From the NCBI GenBank assembly GCA_027943245.1, contig JANDJZ010000290.1:1-64000 (forward strand): DNA of 64,000 bases. Reading direction: 5' to 3'. The DNA is from Acanthamoeba sp. SK_2022b (taxonomy: Eukaryota > Discosea > Longamoebia > Acanthamoebidae). Positions 22,240 to 33,562 of this stretch are shown one piece after another (the first letter of the stretch is position 1; each line of letters opens with the position of its first letter). The position numbers and the translations under genes were made by a program. The notes beneath the pieces were generated by a model. That model had not been told where the DNA came from. It made no database searches and worked only from the letters and a program-made list of their open reading frames with translations.

Positions 22240-24240
22240 AAATCAATCACTGAGCTGGGGTCTGAAATTTCAAAAATGGATACCTGCTGAAGCATATGGC
22301 AGCACTGTCCTGCCTGTTGGTGGCATTCTGGAACCAGAATGCCACCAACAGGCCACCTACACACTTTGTCCATCAGTAGGTCTGTCTTGTTGAACAGGAG
22401 ATCAAAAGCCACAAAGGCACTAAGGAGTGGATTCCATCAATAAATTTAACTTCATGTTGCTACACCAAAAATGACATATTTTTTATCATCTTGCCTTTTG
22501 CTAAAAGACATGTCCCACAGATGGGCATGCCCTTGCACTGGCCCAACCCTTTTCAATGGCGTCTCTTTAGCATCAGAATGGACGACCTGGTTCAGCCATA
22601 TTGCTTCTCTCACCAAGCAACGCCTTGTCCCCATCTGTGAACTTACCAAGCTGTGTAAACCCCTGGTATGCCCCCCCCCCAAAAAAAAAACCACCCACAC
22701 AACTGAACAATGCCTAGTGTGAGCAACCAGTGGAGCAGGACCACACAGGTGTCAAGATGTTGTGGGCTGTGGAGATTCAAGTGGTGGTGCTTGGCACAAA
22801 GGTCGTGCCCTGCATGTGTCTCAAGGAGACTTCCACTCTGTCCAAGCTTGGCCGCAACCGCTTGTGCTGCAAGTTCAGGAGTGACAACTTCCTGATTGTG
22901 TGCTTTGCCATGCCACATCGCTCCCTGGAAGCTGCTGGCAAGCACCCAGAGGAGTATGCCTGGATGCTCACTGCATTGCAGGGTCTGGATACCCTCAGTG
23001 TGGCTGGCAAGACGTTCCGTTTCCTCACTACAATGGCTGTGGGGATCCACCAGCAGAAGTACATCTTCACCTCAGTGCCTCTCAACGTCATCACTGTGTG
23101 GGCCATGTCCCCCCAGTCTCTTGCGGCTCTGAGGCTTACGCTGGTTAAGCTGGCACTGCACATCGCCCTGCTAAACTCTTCTTCCATTGCCACCATCACC
23201 CCCAAAAGCGTGGCTGAGGTGGACGACCTCCTGGTGGAGGGCGCTTCGTGTGAGGCAGCCAAGCATGACCCAGCCTTGATCATGACTGACAGCTGCAGTT
23301 GCATCAGTTCCAGGCTTGTGCATAAGGTCATGAGCAGTTGGAATGAGCAGGTGGAGGCTGGCGCCCTGAGGGCCAAGGTCTCAAAGCAGGTGATGCACAA
23401 GGACGAAGACACTAGTGGCCATCTGCTTTGGAAGCTGACACTGTGTAAGTGCATGAAGAAGCTGCCTTCAGCCTTCCAGATCCACTATGGGGGCTACAAG
23501 GGCATGCTCATCGTCACCAATGATGATGAGATGGGTGGCCATGACATCATCTTTGCCAAGTCCATGTCCAAGATGAGCACATCCAAAGAGCCTGAACATT
23601 GCACCCTGGAGATCATTGACTTCTTGTGGCCGCTCTCCAACATCCCCTTCAACACCAAAATCATTGACATCCTATGGGGCAACTGCTCCCTTCACTGAGG
23701 AGACCTCAAGTGGTATCTCACTCCACTGCTTGGAAGGTTTCTCAAGGGCCAGCAGCAACTCAATCACAGCTTTGGTGAGGCGTTGGTGTGTGGATTCAAG
23801 AACAACGACTACCTCTCCATGAAGATGCTCCTGGTGGGGCTGCCTTGTGGGGTGGCTTTCCTCATGGGCTTCTACTGTTCTACACTCCAACCACTCCACT
23901 TTCCCATCCCTGGCTCCTACCGCCTGTATGGTGTGCCCAAGTGGATGGAGGCCAGGTCAGTGAGCGTCCTCAAACCAAACCAAGTCTTCCTCCAGGTCAA
24001 CAATCAAGTTGTGACAGGCGATGTGCTCATCCTCAAGGAGCCATGCTTCAGGCCATCCAACATGCAGCACTTTGTGGCAGTGGACAATGAGATGCTGAAG
24101 CATCAATACCACGACGTCCTCATCTTCTCAACCCAAGGGCAGGTGTCCCCAGTGAGCATGCTGGCCAGCTCCAACCTCAATGGTGACAAGTTCGTTGTAA
24201 TTGCCAACACAGCTCTAGTGTTGTTCAGGTGCTGCACCTT
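22240..24240. other. CpG-depleted block (about 2 kb)
   Basis: By hand count I find about 29 CpG in 22261-24240, roughly 1.5 per 100 bases. Coding exons on either side carry about 5 to 10 per 100. TG and CA dinucleotides are common instead. Both edges look abrupt; CpG reappears at once after 24241. The block covers the N-terminal and catalytic part of the RdRP relic and about 450 bases upstream. Confidence 0.75.
22312..22353. repeat. Perfect 20-bp inverted repeat with 2-base loop
   Basis: The left arm is 22312-22331, the loop AA is 22332-22333 and the right arm is 22334-22353. The arms are exact reverse complements (left arm begins GCCTGTTGG, right arm ends CCAACAGGC). It lies inside the CpG-poor block upstream of the RdRP relic. 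It could fold as a hairpin in RNA or mark a terminal repeat or replication artefact. Confidence 0.9.
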
Positions 24241-25098
24241 CAGCAAGCAGAGCCCACGCCGGCGCCCCGCCTCCAGCAAGCAGAGCCCACGCCGGCACCG
24301 CACCTTGAGCAGGCAGGGCCTGTGTCAGTTGAGGAGGCGAGCCAGATCTTCTGTGAGGTTTGGTTGGCCTGCCTTGATGCCGTGCATGATCAAGACAGCA
24401 TCGCTCACCTCCCGTGCCCCAAGCAACCCCACTACCATCCTCAACAAATGTTCAGCAAAAACAATGGCTCCATCAGGGGGCACCTCTATGACCAGATCTT
24501 CTCATGGATGGACAGTGGTATCAATATGCCAAGTGGTTGCTTCATGATTGGGCTGGGCGACTCCACCTTGCCGCCACCCCGCGGGACTCTTCACGATTGC
24601 AAAGTGAAGCAGCAGATCTTGCTCCACCGCCACTTTCCCTATGGACTTGACTGGCGCTCAGGCCAACCGCTTGACTCCTCCCCAGAGAGCCAAGAACACT
24701 TCAGAGAGGCGCTGAAGAAGGTGAAGTGCTTGGCTTGCGCATCTGGCGGCCTCCTTGCCAGCATCGCATTCTACCTGCGGTATTGGAAGTGCAGCTTGAC
24801 TCCTGACGAACGCGAGGCCTGCAAGCTTCCCGATTGGAGATTGTGGCCCTCCTGGAAGACTGTCGAGGCACTGCTCCGAAGCACCAAACACCTTCCCCTC
24901 GATGAGATCCGGGCCCAAGTGATAGTGCTCCTCCGCCAGGTCGCTTCAGGACACCAGTCAGCGAGCGACACCTCTCAGAGGAAGCAAAACGCTAAGCTCA
25001 TCCGCGAGAGCTTGACTCGCGAAAGCCCCAAGCGTGTCAACAGGACATCCACGTCACGCAACGGGGCGCCATCGCTCGCGGTCAAGCGCCAAGAGTAA
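22730..25098 (+). pseudogene. Cellular (RNAi-type) RNA-dependent RNA polymerase, broken
   Basis: Eukaryotic RDR/QDE-1 enzymes make double-stranded RNA for silencing. Recognisable blocks in order: GRNRLCCKFRSDNFLIVCF (about 22850), LLTALQGLDTLSV...FRFLT, MTDSCSCISSRLVHKV (family TDGCG...), FQIHYGGYKGML and SMSKM...LEIIDFL (about 23480-23620), IPGSYRLYGVP...LKPNQVFLQV, LKEPCFRPSNMQHFVAVDNE, DVLIFSTQG, and SNLNGDKFVVIA at about 24170. The catalytic DLDGD motif reads NLNGD, losing two of three metal-binding Asp. An in-frame TGA sits at 23696-23698, with family-like sequence continuing in the same frame (GDLKWYLTPLLGRF). A frameshift near 24200-24230 moves to another frame running to 25098; IRGHLYDQIFSWMD there may match the family C-terminus. 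No ATG start is seen at 22730 (GTG). The family is clear; loss of function is strongly indicated. Confidence 0.8.
24226..24288 (+). repeat. Two-copy 30-bp tandem repeat encoding LQQAEPTPAP
   Basis: Two nearly identical 30-base units lie at the point where the RdRP relic changes frame and CpG content returns to normal. Read in the downstream frame they give LQQAEPTPAP twice, then HLEQAGP. They may mark a junction between two pieces of DNA or an inserted linker. Confidence 0.65.
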
Positions 25099-25380
25099 CA
25101 ACACCCCACACCAGATGATCGTCTGACGCAGCCCCAATTGCCAACAAGTCGATCTTGCAAAACAGGTCGCTGGGTTGGTACATGAAAGCGGTGCTTCAGT
25201 CGCTACTTTCTCGAGACACTCGAGTGGGACATGGACCTCGATGATGGATTCAGGCACTACAGTGCACACCGTACTACAGGGTCCTTGTGCGGGTGTTCAC
25301 TCCCTCCCTCTCTCTGCGCCACGAAGCCCACGCCGCGGCGCAGTCACTGACATGGCCCCTGCCGGCAGCTCGCAACTGAG

Positions 25381-27118
25381 ATGAGACGCCGCCACTTGCA
25401 CGAGTTCGTGGTGCTCGGCTCAGAGGCGGAAACGACTTCGCCCTCGGAACACGAGCCAACGCGCGCACGCGAGAGCGCTGGAGGCGAGCGCAAGCGGCGC
25501 GATAAGTGTCCAGACTTTCTCACCTTTGAGTCTGAGGTGGAGCACACCTCCACATGTTGCAATCCCGACTGCGGGAATGTCGCCCGAAAGCCGGATATCT
25601 TCAGAGACATCTCCCTTGAGATCGTCGAGCTGCCCGAGTCAAGGTATACGCGCGCCCGCGGTCGCGTCTGCCACCAGACACTAGGGGGCTCGCTTCTGAT
25701 AGAAGCAACGCTTAGCGAGACGAACAACAGGGAGCCTTCGGTGCAAGATCTGCTGATGTACAGGTTCCGAGACTGCGTAGTACAGGCGCCGTGTGGCAGT
25801 TGCGGAAAGGCTGGAAAAGCGGATGTCCGCCACAGGTACGCCCGTGCACTCGCGCTCTCGCCCAGTCCCTTGTCGGAGCTAGTGACCCTGTCGCTCCTGT
25901 AGGTTTCTTCAGCTTCCGCGGGTGCTCATACTGCACCTCAAGCGCTTCAAGCGGATACCGTCGGACCTCTTCCCAATTCGCAGGTTCAAGGACGTAGTGC
26001 ACCTTAGCCAGACCCTCGATCTCGGTATAGGCGCGCCTTACACCTATGTCCTCCCTTTCCTCCTTTGTCGCTCTGTGCTGCCCAAGACTCATCCGTGGGT
26101 GGGACCCGGTTGCAGCGTTCTGTTGCGACGCAAGGACGCACAACCCATCAGTTCCCATCAAGTCTTCCGAGCTCAGGGTGCCTACGCCGGAGGTAGGCGA
26201 GGACGACCTCGCGTCAACCATCAACGGAGGCCTCCGCAAGCGACGGCGTACGACCGAGGATGGCACAGGCCGAGAGGGCACGTTGATGACTGCCAGCGTG
26301 AACGGGAGCAGATTGTCAGACAGAGAGCAGGAAATACGAGCGCCGGCCCTTCAGGACGCGGAAGCGATGGCAATCACCCCCTCCCAAGATGGCGAGCCAA
26401 GGGTCAACAAGAGAAAGAGGAGCGCAGCCACGGCCGAGGTACGTGGCGCATGATCTATCGTCTTGGCTTTGCTGACTATCTCATGCAGGGCTCGTTGTCC
26501 GGAGGGCACGGCACATCAGAATCGCCAAGAGGCGTACGGACCCTCACGGTGCGTCACGGCTTCGCGAACACAACTGCACACAGCATCGGTTGCCTCCTGA
26601 TTGACCAAGTACGTTTGTTATTCTTAGAGACGCGAGACAACTGGCGATGCCTGTCACGAGCCCCAGGACAAGTGCAACGCCCTCTATCACTTGGTGCAGA
26701 CCCCCCCCCCTCGCCGTGTTGACTTGTTATTGTGCTCGCGATCCACGTCCGACCATTTCTCCGTTCAACATGCCCTGCTCTGCACAGAAGCATCGTGGCG
26801 CATGATATTATAAGCGACGAGCCGAGCACGGATTGCCCCATTTCTTGTGTACGAGACCCATCATCGGACTGCTGGATGATATACAACCATGACCAACCCT
26901 ACGAGGTAATCCCCCACTTCGCAAGTATCCGGCCTGTAATTAACAACGTGTGCTGTGATACTCGCAACGGGTATCTCTTCTTTTACGTCCACGACTCCGT
27001 ACAGGACCCCCAATGGAACAAAGAGCAGGCCAACACCGCCACAAGCACCGCGAGGAGCCGCAAGGGTAAGGAAAGGCTGGGCGACGAGGAGGAAATGGAG
27101 GGTGAGGCCGCAGAGTAG
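25381..27118 (+). pseudogene. Ubiquitin-specific protease (USP) domain fragment lacking catalytic Cys and His boxes
   Basis: USPs cleave ubiquitin using a Cys box, a His box and a zinc-binding finger. This stretch has the finger and core: CCNPDCGNVARKPDIFRDIS, VQDLLMYRFRDCVVQAPCGS + CGKAGKADVRHR, then after an intron (donor AG|GTACGC, acceptor TGTAG|G) FLQLPRVLILHLKRF, a hallmark USP motif. A second intron leads to a charged linker. The terminal block has SIVAHDIISDEPSTDCPISC, VRDPSSDCWMIYN and NGYLFFYVH, ending at 27118. The expected GHY of the His box reads DCP, and no NTCYxN Cys box is found upstream. Exon joins at 26450-26800 are not resolved. It is either a pseudo-USP or a truncated pseudogene. 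Confidence 0.6.
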
Positions 27119-27707
27119 CCCCAAGGCGGAGCAAGTGGAGGGGGCGGCGGGCGGGGTGCTGCGGGGCACAGCGGGTGGTGATGGTCATCAAGCCGGAGAA
27201 CGAGAATGAGGTGGCCAACCGGTGATGACGAGGACGAGGCTCATCCGGGTCTCCCACCAGTCCGAGGTCAGGCTGCACATTTACGACCACAGAATGGAGC
27301 CGGTGTACAGCGACTCGCAGCCCGGCCAAAGATGATCAAGCAGGCGAGCCTCCAGTTGGCCACAAGTTGGCCCATCTCGGCTCGTGTCCAGCTCAACAAT
27401 GAGATGAGAGTAAACCCGAGGATGGCCCATCTAGCTTATCCGCAGTCTCTGGGCTTGTAGACACGTTAACGACTGCGCGGGATGGGCGAGCTTCGAGCAC
27501 ACCAGGCCATCAACCAGGCCTGCCAGCACTTAAGAGATAGTGGGACCGAGAAGAGACATGACCCAGAGGGAGTCGCCACCACGCGACCACCAAGAGCTCA
27601 GAGGCGCAGCACCTCGACGGCGAAAGAGAGGTGGCGAGTTGTTGAACAAAGATGGTAATCACCACAGCTTCTGGTGTTGGGTTGTCGTGTCGCACTTGGA
27701 CGTCACG
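27119..27707. other. Intergenic, no convincing gene
   Basis: This lies between the USP relic and the stop of the CtBP-like gene. Short frames with peptides such as MVIKPENENEVANR and RLIRVSHQSEVRLHIYDH look protein-like but are interrupted by stops. They may be further relic exons; I recognise no family. Confidence 0.4.
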
Positions 27708-29524
<1,817 letters not shown>

Positions 29525-29665
29525 CTTGTGGTTGCCTCAAAAAGAAACCGGGTCAAATCTGTGAAAAGTGGTGTCCTCGTGGATGTGAATCTATTTTTTC
29601 ATTTGCATTTTGTGTGAAGAATGGATAGTCAAGTAGATACAAAGGAGAATGGAGAGGGGGATGAA

Positions 29666-30382
29666 TTACTGAGCCGCATCTTCCTCCTTCTTTTCCTCAA
29701 GGGCGTCAGCGACGGCCGAACCCTCAGGAGCAGCCTCTTCGCCGGCCTTCACTTCCTCCTCTTCCTGACCAACCGACTTCATGTAGTTCTCGAGATCCTC
29801 GTCGAGCTTTACCTTTGCCGTCTCGGCATCGCCCAACATGTAGGAATCGAGCTCGGCATCGAGGGCATCCTTGGAAGCGGGCTTGCGATCGCGGCCGCCG
29901 CGACCACCACCCCTGCCTCCTCGACCACCGCGGCCGCCTCGGCCGCCACCGCGTCCCCTGAGCGCACCATCACGTCCTCCTCGTCCAGGACGAGAGCCAG
30001 ACGAGGGAGGGAACGAAGAGCGCCTGTTGGGAGCCCTTGAGCCACCGTCCGCGACGCCGCCACCATTACCACCTCGGCCGCCACGACGGGCACCACCAGA
30101 GGGGTATGAGGCGACATCTCTGTCATCATGACCCCATGAGCGCCCACCTCCACGAACATCCCTGTCATCGTGACCCCATGCATCGCCACCGCGGTTCCTG
30201 CCCCCGCCGGTACGCGTGTTCATGACGGTGTCGAAGCGGTCGTCGGCCTGACGGCGCGCGTTGGAGCCCTGGCGATCAGACCTGAGCTGGGAGAACCTGT
30301 CGTTGAGCGTCACCGTTCGCGAGTCGCCATCCCTCTTGCTGGTCGTGATGGTGACTGATCTGCCGCTGCCCGATCTCGACAT
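29666..30382 (-). CDS. CHTOP/FoP-like mRNA export adaptor
   Basis: CHTOP works with UAP56 and ALYREF in the TREX mRNA export complex. This appears to be a single open exon of 238 residues, from ATG 30382 (MSRSGSGRS). Near the N-terminus VTLNDRFSQLRSDRQ matches the UAP56-binding motif. The middle is rich in RGG/GRGG, a likely arginine-methylation and RNA-binding region. The C-terminal part has two LD-rich units, DALDAELDSYML and LDEDLENYMKSV, like the FoP duplication domain, then an acidic tail. WGHDDRDV occurs twice. A general RGG/TREX adaptor other than CHTOP is possible. Confidence 0.75.
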   Translation of the reverse strand: MSRSGSGRSVTITTSKRDGDSRTVTLNDRFSQLRSDRQGSNARRQADDRFDTVMNTRTGGGRNRGGDAWGHDDRDVRGGGRSWGHDDRDVASYPSGGARRGGRGGNGGGVADGGSRAPNRRSSFPPSSGSRPGRGGRDGALRGRGGGRGGRGGRGGRGGGRGGRDRKPASKDALDAELDSYMLGDAETAKVKLDEDLENYMKSVGQEEEEVKAGEEAAPEGSAVADALEEKKEEDAAQ

Positions 30383-31235
30383 GTCTCGATTTGTTGTTTG
30401 TGTAGATTGAAGGGATGGAAGGGAGTTGTTCGATAGATCTATCGGTGGGAGGAGAGAGGGCGTGAATGTAAGGGCCAGCACTAGTGAGCCATTTAGCAGC
30501 AGCACATGTCCACGCTCGATGATTGGGTATTCGATCAATAATTTTTCACTCTACGAGTGATCGAGTCGTCCTCATGAGGATTGCTGCTGCCGGCATGATA
30601 GAAGAAGAAGAAGAAGATGGCGCCGGGCCAGGCTTATGTAGGTACCTGCCTCGAACGATGCGCAGCCTTGTGTCGTGTGGCGAGATGGAGATGAGTAAGT
30701 TGGGTGGCGAGCCTCGGCGTACGAGAGAGCTGTTTCTCCGACCAATAGGAGAACGGCACAACTTTTCCGAACTTTTTTGCTGCAAGAAATGAAAAGGAAA
30801 ATCAAGTGCGCGTGTGTCGCGCTGTGTGTGGCGCGTTGATGGCACACACGGCGAGACCGATCGGAGGAATGCGCAGTGGAACGCGAATATCTGTATGAGC
30901 GAATGGTACAGGGGGGAATGTAGAAAGGAGAGAAGGAGAAGAGGAGAAGGAGGAGTGGCAAGAGAAGGTCGATGCTAGAGACGTCTATCGACTCCGAGTT
31001 ACAGAGCCAGATGACAGTGGTTGGCGGCAGCAGTGGAGGAGAGTTGTATTTTACACCATAAGTCGTCTTTGCGTCCGTCCTACACCAACAGACAAGAACG
31101 GACACGCCAAAAATGAGCTTTGAACGTGGAAGACCGCTGGCAAATTGCCAAAACGGAAGCGAATCAGCGTGTGGGGATGGATGAAGCGGTACCCATCCAT
31201 GGTTATTCTTTCACTTTCGAACCTGGAGGGAAACC
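30383..31235. other. Intergenic, no gene seen
   Basis: An open frame of 177 codons on the minus strand (30572-31105) has low-complexity Leu/Ser runs and no family features. I regard it as noncoding. The stretch likely contains the promoter of the CHTOP-like gene near 30400. Confidence 0.5.
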
Positions 31236-31566
31236 TTAGCCGGTGCTATCGCTGGCTTTGTCCTTATTGAAATTCTTGATGTGGATTTGCGCCACCTCGG
31301 GCGACAAGAGTCGGGCTCCGCATGAGCAAACGAATGTTTTACTCCATGGATACCGCCCTGGGATGGGATCGCCCAGCACATGTTCTGCACTCGACCAGTC
31401 CACCAAGAAGGTAACGAAGCGTAAGGGGGCCATTATAAAGGGAACTGAGAAATAAACTGCCAAAGGATAAAAGGATAGATGGGGGATGGGGCGTACCCTT
31501 AACTCGTCCCCGCCCTCGGCTGGGGGTCTTCGGGCTTGGCGTAGCGGAGGATGTGGTGGAGCTCAT
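31236..31566 (-). CDS. Small protein with CxC...H zinc-finger-like segment (hypothetical)
   Basis: I propose a two-exon gene: ATG at 31566, exon 1 to 31497, a 52-base GT-AG intron, and exon 2 from 31444 to the TAA at 31236. The join keeps phase (AAG G|TT CCC) and gives 92 residues. The N-terminus is Ser/Thr/Pro-rich, and the C-terminal half has KTFVCSCGARLLSPEVAQIH, a possible Cys/His metal site. It is divergent to eL41 with about 340 bases between. No family is recognised, and the model rests on splice consensus and one continuous frame. Confidence 0.4.
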
Positions 31567-31905
31567 TCTCTTTCCTCAAGCTATCTACGAAATGGCACAA
31601 AAATTGGAGCTCGAATTGAATCGGGAATCAGGTTTCCTCCTCGGCTCCCTGCCCCGCTCCGCAATTTTTAAATTTGTGCATTCCAGGTGCGCCAGCATGC
31701 GGAGTCTCGAAAATTGCTCGACCGCCACCACACAGAATTTCGTGTTAGGAAACCAGCGGGAAAAGAGAAGTTGTTTGCCAATTGGGCAGAATCAAAAACC
31801 AACCGGGATTGGATCATTATATGCGGACAAGAAGAGCCCCAAAACCGCTCCTCAGGCATCTTGTATCTTCCTCTTATTTTCGTTGTTGTAAGGAGCATCC
31901 CAACA
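31567..31905. other. Intergenic between divergent genes, probable eL41 promoter and 5' UTR
   Basis: Plus-strand frames across this stretch (for example 31553-31891) show no family motif and run through the eL41 5' end. It most likely holds promoter and leader sequence for eL41 and the small minus-strand gene. Confidence 0.4.
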
Positions 31906-32135
31906 ATGAGAGGAAAGGTACCGCCACGCCCCACTCCCCTCCTCCCGCTCCCCTCTGTCATCTGTCGGCCCTGGCTTGCCGCTCTCTGCTCGGTCATCTG
32001 TGCTCTCTACTTAGCAAAACTATTCTTTCCACTTACGTTGGTTTTTCCGAATGTGTGTTTGCTCAATAGTGGAAGAAGAAGAGGATGAGGCGGCTTAAGC
32101 GCAAGAGGAGGAAGATGAGGCAGCGCGCCAAGTAA
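31906..32135 (+). CDS. RPL41: 60S ribosomal protein eL41 (RPL41), 25 residues in two exons
   Basis: eL41 is the smallest, extremely basic ribosomal protein, located at the bridge between subunits. Exon 1 (31906-31917) encodes only MRGK. The intron is 31918-32069 (GTACCG ... CAATAG). Exon 2 (32070-32135) encodes WKKKRMRRLKRKRRKMRQRAK and TAA. The product differs from the near-invariant eukaryotic eL41 at only a few positions and has the normal length. It is too short and too split for ordinary ORF detection. Confidence 0.95.
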
Positions 32136-32508
32136 GCGGGCTATACGCCTCGTTCTTTCGTTCGGCTTCTTCTGCAGCGGGCTCGCGTGCCGGCGCGGCG
32201 GCGTCCATCGACTTGAGAAAAAATACGACATCTGAGAAACGGTGAAGGGCCTCGAGACGGCGGTCGAATCTACGTCGGAGCAACGCGCGGGGATCGGTAG
32301 AGGAGAACCAACACTGAACACCCTCCCACAGTGTACCGCACACATGGGTATCCATAAAAATCCAAATAATCCACACTACATCTTGCCAGCTTGTCTCTGC
32401 TACCTCAGCGCCATTCAATCTTGATTTGCGAAAGATTATGCCTCGATTTTTTGTTAACGAGAAAAGGAACAAGAAACTGGATATAAAAACAAACATACAA
32501 ACTTGGAG
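32136..32508. other. Intergenic, no gene seen
   Basis: This is the 3' flank of eL41 and 5' flank of RINT1. A minus-strand frame (32095-32496) overlaps eL41 exon 2 in antisense and has no family features. Confidence 0.45.
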
Positions 32509-33493
32509 ATGGCAGCAAGCGAGACGACAGATGTGGCGTCGTCAGGCTGGGCATCTGCGAAGGCCTTTCTGGACGAGCACTTTCAGGACGGAGAGGAGTC
32601 CCTGTCCCGTGCTGCACCTCTGCTGCAGGAATTGATTGCGCGCAATGCAGATTTACAACAAAAGGCAAGCACATATCCACCTTTGTGTTCATTTCATTTG
32701 TTGCCAGACACTGCACGCCTCAGCAATGCAGCGTGGGTCCTTACACGTACCCCCTCCCCTCTCTGCGTTTGCGTAGAGGGCAGCCACAGAGGAGGCCGCC
32801 AGGGCAGGCATGGCGCGAACGCGCGAGGTAGCGGAAGCCGCTGGGCGCGAGCTCGCGAGCCTCCAGCATAAGAGAGGTCCCCGCCCACTCCAGTCTCGTG
32901 CGCTGTGCGGGAGCGACAACGCGTCTGCTCACATGCTGTGCGTGGGCCACTGGGCAGGCGAGCTGAGCGCCACGCTGAGCAGGCACCTGAGCAAGTCGGG
33001 CCAGCTGAAGCCGGACCTCACACTGCTCCTACACAAAATCAAACAGCTGCAGGAGGTGCAAAGCTACGTCCAGTTGTTGATCCACGTCCACCACCTACGG
33101 TGCGTCCGCGTGCCTGCTTGCGTAGTAGTAGTAGTAGTAGTCGTAGTATGAGCCGCTACGCGCTTCGAGACCACAGACCTGAACCGACCGGCCGCCTTCC
33201 TCTCCCCTCACAGAGACCAAATCTACCAAACCGCCGAGAGCGCCACCAAGAACGCGGTGGACTACCTGCTCCAACTGCTCACCATCAAGAAGACCGTCGT
33301 ACGCGCTTGCCTCTCGCCACCGCCGCCGTCTTCTTCTTTGACCCACCCTTTTGTTGTTGTTGTCGTCGCGCGTGCATGTAGAACCAGCGAAGCTGTTCCA
33401 ACCTCGCCGAACACATCAACCAGACATTCGACCAGTGCCTCGACGCAGTGGTCTCCCATCTCAAGGAGTACGCGACCGATCGCGCATGTCGTG

Positions 33494-33562
<69 letters not shown>

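Noticed and set aside
22730..25098. A working RNA-dependent RNA polymerase
   Set aside because: The catalytic DLDGD reads NLNGD, and there is an in-frame stop plus a frameshift.
22730..25098. Viral origin of the polymerase
   Set aside because: The block order matches the eukaryotic cellular RDR/QDE-1 family, not viral RdRP palm motifs.
30572..31105. 177-codon minus-strand frame
   Set aside because: Low complexity with Leu/Ser runs, no family features, in a promoter region.
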